Below, piece after piece: positions 60,489 to 64,000 of a DNA stretch of 64,000 nucleotides. Source of the stretch: Streptomyces sp. NRRL F-5123 (lineage in GTDB: Bacteria; Actinomycetota; Actinomycetes; Streptomycetales; Streptomycetaceae). Below the pieces are notes generated by a model. It was not told where the DNA came from. It searched no databases and worked only from the letters and a program-made list of their open reading frames with translations. The stretch covers positions 1-64,000 of the forward strand of contig NZ_JOHY01000041.1 of the NCBI RefSeq assembly GCF_000721495.1. The letters run 5' to 3'. The position numbers were made by a program, and so were the translations under genes. Position 1 is the stretch's first letter; each line of letters begins with the position of its first letter.

Positions 60489-61250
60489 GTGCCGACCGAC
60501 CTCCCCGACGGGGCCTCCACCAGCGCTCCCGCAGCCCCCGTCGAGTTCCGGGACGACGTGACCGTCGAACTGATCAAGCACAGCGCGTCGGACACCGACG
60601 TCCTGTGGGCGGCCCGGGTCTCCACCGCGGGCGAGCAGTCCCTCGACGAGCTGAGCAAGGACCCGGAGCGCTCCAAGGGGCTCATCAATTACCTGATGCG
60701 GGACCGCCACGGCAGCCCCTTCGAGCACAACTCGATGACGTTCTTCATCAGCGCCCCGATCTTCGTCTTCCGCGAGTTCATGCGGCATCGCGTCGGCTGG
60801 TCCTACAACGAGGAGTCCGGCCGCTACCGCGAGCTGCAGCCCGTCTTCTACGTGCCGGGGCCCGACCGCAAACTGGTGCAGCAGGGCCGTCCCGGCAAGT
60901 ACGAATTCGTCCACGGCACCCCTGAGCAGCACAAGCAGGCGGTGGCGGCCATGGAGGAGTCCTACGCGCAGTCCTACGCGGCCTATCAGGCGATGCTCGC
61001 GGACGGAATCGCCCGTGAGGTGGCCCGGGCCACACTGCCGGTCGGCCTGTTCTCGTCGATGTACGCCACGTGCAACGCGCGGTCGCTGATGCACTTCCTC
61101 GGCCTGCGTACGCAGCACGAGATGGCCAAGGTGCCGTCCTTCCCGCAGCGCGAGATCGAGATGGTCGGCGAGCGGATGGAAGCGGCGTGGGCCGGACTGA
61201 TGCCGCTCACCCATGCGGCGTTCAACGGCAACGGGCGTGTCGCCCCGTAA
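60489..61250 (+). CDS. thyX: FAD-dependent thymidylate synthase ThyX
   Basis: 253 residues from GTG 60489. ThyX makes dTMP from dUMP using FAD, NADPH and methylene-tetrahydrofolate. Motifs: HGSPFEHNSMTFFISAP and R99-H-R101 followed by VGWSYNEES, GRY. The usual signature is RHRx7S; here eight residues separate RHR from S110. The dUMP/FAD-binding region ATCNARSLMHFLGLR is intact. Order thyX-dapA-RNase J is as in M. tuberculosis. Confidence 0.95.
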   Translation: MPTDLPDGASTSAPAAPVEFRDDVTVELIKHSASDTDVLWAARVSTAGEQSLDELSKDPERSKGLINYLMRDRHGSPFEHNSMTFFISAPIFVFREFMRHRVGWSYNEESGRYRELQPVFYVPGPDRKLVQQGRPGKYEFVHGTPEQHKQAVAAMEESYAQSYAAYQAMLADGIAREVARATLPVGLFSSMYATCNARSLMHFLGLRTQHEMAKVPSFPQREIEMVGERMEAAWAGLMPLTHAAFNGNGRVAP

Positions 61251-61283
61251 GCCCCGGGGTCGGCCGGCCGCTGTAGCCAAATG

Positions 61284-61328
61284 TCCGAAGTGTTCGGATT
61301 GCAGGCATTCATGAGGTTCATCTAGGCT
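61284..61328 (+). promoter_or_regulatory. dapA promoter with operator-like palindrome
   Basis: A -35 TTGCAG (61299-61304) and a -10 TAGGCT (61323-61328) are separated by 18 bases, a good vegetative promoter. Immediately upstream, TCCGAA-GTG-TTCGGA (61284-61298) is a perfect palindrome touching the -35, well placed for a regulator. Start of transcription would be near 61335. Confidence 0.6.
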
Positions 61329-61341
61329 GCAGAAACGGACC

Positions 61342-61377
61342 CCGGCGGTGCCTGAACCCCCGAGCAGGCACCGCCGG
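61342..61377 (+). terminator. Terminator-like hairpin in the dapA leader
   Basis: CCGGCGGTGCCTG (61342-61354) pairs perfectly with 61365-61377; ten-base loop; TCCTTTG follows. It may end thyX transcripts, but it lies downstream of the putative dapA promoter and 60 bases before dapA, so it would sit within about 45 bases of the dapA mRNA 5' end and could act as an attenuator. Confidence 0.65.
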
Positions 61378-61437
61378 AGTCCTTTGCGCAGGTCCCGTGG
61401 CTGCGTGCCCCCGTACACACCGAGTAGCGTGGGACCC

Positions 61438-62337
61438 ATGGCTCCGACCTCCACCCCCAAGGCCCCCTTCGGGCGGGTACTGACCGCAATGGTCACGCCG
61501 TTCACCGCGGACGGCGACCTCGACCTCGCCGGCGCCCAGCAGCTCGCCACCCACCTGGTGGACGCGGGCAACGACGGCATCGTCGTCAACGGCACCACCG
61601 GGGAGTCGCCCACCACGAGCGACACGGAGAAAGCCCAGCTCGTACGGGCTGTCCTGGAGGCCGTCGGCGACCGCGCCACCGTCGTCGCCGGGGTCGGCAC
61701 CAACGACACCCGGCACAGCACCGAGCTGGCCCGCCAGGCAGAGGAGGCCGGCGCACACGGCCTGCTCACCGTCACGCCCTACTACAGCAAGCCTCCGCAG
61801 GAAGGCCTCCGCCGGCACTTCACCGCGATCGCCGACGCCACCGGCCTGCCCGTGATGCTCTACGACATCCCAGGCCGCAGCGGCGTCCCGCTGGACACCG
61901 AGACGATCGTCCGGCTGGCGGAGCACCCCAGGATCGTCGCCAACAAGGACGCCAAGGGCGATCTCGGAGCCGCCGGCTGGGCCCTCAGCCGCAGCGGCCT
62001 CGCCTGGTACTCCGGCGACGACATGCTCAATCTGCCACTGCTCTCCATCGGCGCCGTGGGCTTCGTCTCGGTCGTCGGTCATCTCGTGACCCCCGAGCTG
62101 CGTGCGATGCTGGATGCGTACACCGACGGCGACGTCGCCAAGGCCGCCGAGATCCACCAGCGCCTGCTGCCCGTCTTCACCGGAATGTTCCGCGCCCAGG
62201 GCGTCATGACCACCAAGGCCGCCCTTGCGCTGCGCGGACTGCCCGCAGGCCCGCTCCGGCTCCCGCTCACGGAACTGGACCCGCACGCCACGGAACGCCT
62301 CAGGAAGGATCTCGCCGCCGGCGGGGTACACCTCTGA
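61438..62337 (+). CDS. dapA: 4-hydroxy-tetrahydrodipicolinate synthase
   Basis: 299 residues from ATG 61438. DapA condenses pyruvate with aspartate semialdehyde, the first step to lysine and diaminopimelate. Seen: GTTGESPTTSDTE, proton-relay Y142 in MLYDIPGRSG and Schiff-base K170 in IVANKDAKGD. Followed after 165 bases by RNase J; no other feature is seen in that gap. Confidence 0.96.
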   Translation: MAPTSTPKAPFGRVLTAMVTPFTADGDLDLAGAQQLATHLVDAGNDGIVVNGTTGESPTTSDTEKAQLVRAVLEAVGDRATVVAGVGTNDTRHSTELARQAEEAGAHGLLTVTPYYSKPPQEGLRRHFTAIADATGLPVMLYDIPGRSGVPLDTETIVRLAEHPRIVANKDAKGDLGAAGWALSRSGLAWYSGDDMLNLPLLSIGAVGFVSVVGHLVTPELRAMLDAYTDGDVAKAAEIHQRLLPVFTGMFRAQGVMTTKAALALRGLPAGPLRLPLTELDPHATERLRKDLAAGGVHL

Positions 62338-62502
62338 ACACAGACTTCACAACTGAATACGCAGGACCCGACCGCAGTCACGCCGTCCGGGACACAACCC
62401 GAACAGCGGTGCACTGCGCGCCGGACGCATGACGATCACACACAGTGCCGCACGCCACGGCCCAGGAAGGCCCTTTCGGCGTGCGCGACAGGGAGAAAAC
62501 CT

Positions 62503-64000
62503 TTGAGCCATCCGCATCCAGAACTCGGTCCGCCGCGGCCGCTGGCCGAGGGCGGCCTGCGCATCACGCCGCTCGGCGGTCTCGGTGAGATCGGTCGCAA
62601 CATGACCGTCCTCGAATTCGGCGGCAAGCTGCTGATCGTCGACTGCGGCGTCCTCTTCCCCGAAGAGGAGCAGCCGGGCGTCGACCTCATCCTTCCCGAC
62701 TTCAGCTCAATCAGAGACCGCCTCGACGACGTCGTCGGCGTGATCCTCACCCACGGCCACGAGGACCACATCGGCGCCGTCCCCTTCCTCCTCAGGGAGA
62801 AGGACGACATCCCGCTCATCGGCTCCAAGCTCACCCTCGCCCTGATCGAGGCCAAGCTCCAGGAGCACCGGATCCGCCCCTACGCCCTTGAGGTGAGGGA
62901 AGGCGACCGGGAGCGCATCGGTCCCTTCGACTGCGAATTCGTCGCCGTCAACCACTCCATCCCGGACGCCCTCGCCGTCGCCATCCGCACCCCTGCGGGC
63001 ATGGTCGTCGTCACCGGCGACTTCAAGATGGACCAGCTCCCGCTGGACGGCCGCCTCACCGACCTTCCCACCTTCGCGCGACTCGGCGAGGAGGGCATCG
63101 ACCTGCTGCTCGCCGACTCCACCAACGCCGAGGTCCCCGGCTTCGTGCCGCCCGAGCGCGACATCTCGCAGGTGCTGCGCCAGACCTTCGCCAAGGCGGA
63201 GAAGCGCATCATCGTCGCCAGTTTCGCCAGCCACGTGCACCGCATCCAGCAGGTGCTCGACGCGGCACACGAACGCGGCCGCAAGGTCGCCTTCGTCGGC
63301 CGCTCCATGGTCAGGAACATGGGCATCGCCCGCGACCTCGGCTACCTCAAGGTCCCCGGCGGCCTCATCGTGGACGTCAAGGTGCTCGACGACCTGCCGG
63401 ACGAGCAGGTGGTCCTCGTCTGCACAGGCTCCCAGGGAGAGCCGATGGCGGCGCTCTCCCGGATGGCCAACCGGGACCACCAGATCCGCATCGTCGAGGG
63501 TGACACCGTCGTCCTCGCCTCCTCCCTCATCCCGGGCAACGAGAACGCGGTGTACCGCGTCATCAACGGCCTCACCCGGTGGGGAGCCAACGTCGTGCAC
63601 AAGGGCAACGCCAAGGTGCACGTCTCGGGCCACGCGTCGGCCGGCGAGCTGCTGTACTTCTACAACATCTGCAAGCCGCGCAATCTGATGCCGATCCACG
63701 GCGAGTGGCGCCACCTGCGGGCCAATGCAGAACTGGGCCAGCTGACCGGCATTCCCAAGAACCGCACGGTCATCGCGGAGGACGGCGTCGTCGTCGACCT
63801 CGTCGGCGGCGAGGCGAAAATCGCCGGCAAGGTCCAGGCGGGTTACGTGTACGTCGACGGGCTCTCGGTCGGGGACATCACGGAGTCCTCGCTCAAGGAC
63901 CGCAGGATTCTCGGCGAGGAGGGCATCGTCTCTGTCTTCGTCGTGGTCGACAGCACCACCGGCAAGATCGTCGGCGGCCCGAACATCCACGCGCGGGGCT
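62503..64000 (+). CDS. rnj: Ribonuclease J (3' end beyond window)
   Basis: 499 codons are present and the frame is open at the window edge; about 60 residues are expected to be missing. TTG 62503 is chosen from GGGAG eight bases upstream and the N-terminus Ser-His-Pro-His-Pro. The metallo-beta-lactamase zinc motif is HGHEDH (84-89); further metal ligands in VNHSIPDALAV, TGDFKMD and SGHAS. The beta-CASP part includes STNAEVPGF and SFASHVHRI. RNase J is a 5'-3' exo- and endoribonuclease. It follows dapA as in mycobacteria. Confidence 0.95.
   Translation, partial: MSHPHPELGPPRPLAEGGLRITPLGGLGEIGRNMTVLEFGGKLLIVDCGVLFPEEEQPGVDLILPDFSSIRDRLDDVVGVILTHGHEDHIGAVPFLLREKDDIPLIGSKLTLALIEAKLQEHRIRPYALEVREGDRERIGPFDCEFVAVNHSIPDALAVAIRTPAGMVVVTGDFKMDQLPLDGRLTDLPTFARLGEEGIDLLLADSTNAEVPGFVPPERDISQVLRQTFAKAEKRIIVASFASHVHRIQQVLDAAHERGRKVAFVGRSMVRNMGIARDLGYLKVPGGLIVDVKVLDDLPDEQVVLVCTGSQGEPMAALSRMANRDHQIRIVEGDTVVLASSLIPGNENAVYRVINGLTRWGANVVHKGNAKVHVSGHASAGELLYFYNICKPRNLMPIHGEWRHLRANAELGQLTGIPKNRTVIAEDGVVVDLVGGEAKIAGKVQAGYVYVDGLSVGDITESSLKDRRILGEEGIVSVFVVVDSTTGKIVGGPNIHARG

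Overview
The window is about 64 kb of a very GC-rich actinomycete chromosome, almost certainly Streptomyces or a close relative (Streptomycetaceae). The evidence is the extreme GC at third codon positions, many GTG/TTG starts, GGAGG-type ribosome sites, PucR, PH-domain and DUF4439 genes, and gene order. The order dxr - site-2 protease - ispG - GNAT, rimP-nusA-ylxR-infB-rbfA-truB-ribF, rpsO-pnp-M16 protease-dapB and thyX-dapA-RNase J is the conserved actinobacterial order. The first 60 bases are not genomic: they are an Illumina P5/Nextera adapter left on a contig end.

Layout. 0.06-2.4 kb: 3' part of a membrane-anchored VirD4/TraD-like ATPase. 2.5-8.4 kb: PucR regulator, a small Trypco1-type protein, aldehyde dehydrogenase and acyl-CoA dehydrogenase. 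8.5-12.3 kb: dxr, an RseP-type protease and ispG, giving two non-mevalonate isoprenoid enzymes around an intramembrane protease. 12.5-16.2 kb: two GNAT acetyltransferases separated by a MITE-like repeat, an APH-type kinase and two ferritin-like (DUF4439) genes. 16.3-29.4 kb: the translation/transcription operon rimP to ribF, with a large protease-like/P-loop protein between truB and ribF. 29.4-33.2 kb, minus strand: an ABC-2 exporter with its own histidine kinase and response regulator.

33.5-53.9 kb is a complete ESX/type VII secretion locus: an EspI-like ParA ATPase, an unknown protein, EccE, EccB, a WXG/PPE-like pair, an EsxA/EsxB-like WXG100 pair, the mycosin MycP, EccC (three P-loop domains) and EccD. 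Downstream of eccC, on the same strand, lies a four-gene block: an SseB-like protein, a helical protein with a YxxxD export motif, a 601-residue T7SS-targeted polymorphic toxin with a C-terminal papain-like (Tox-PL) domain, and a small Imm35/YrhB-like immunity candidate. This block is the most interesting part of the window.

54-64 kb returns to conserved housekeeping genes: rpsO, pnp, M16 peptidase, dapB, two small membrane proteins, thyX, dapA and RNase J, which runs off the right edge. No tRNA, rRNA, CRISPR array, prophage or intact insertion sequence was recognised.
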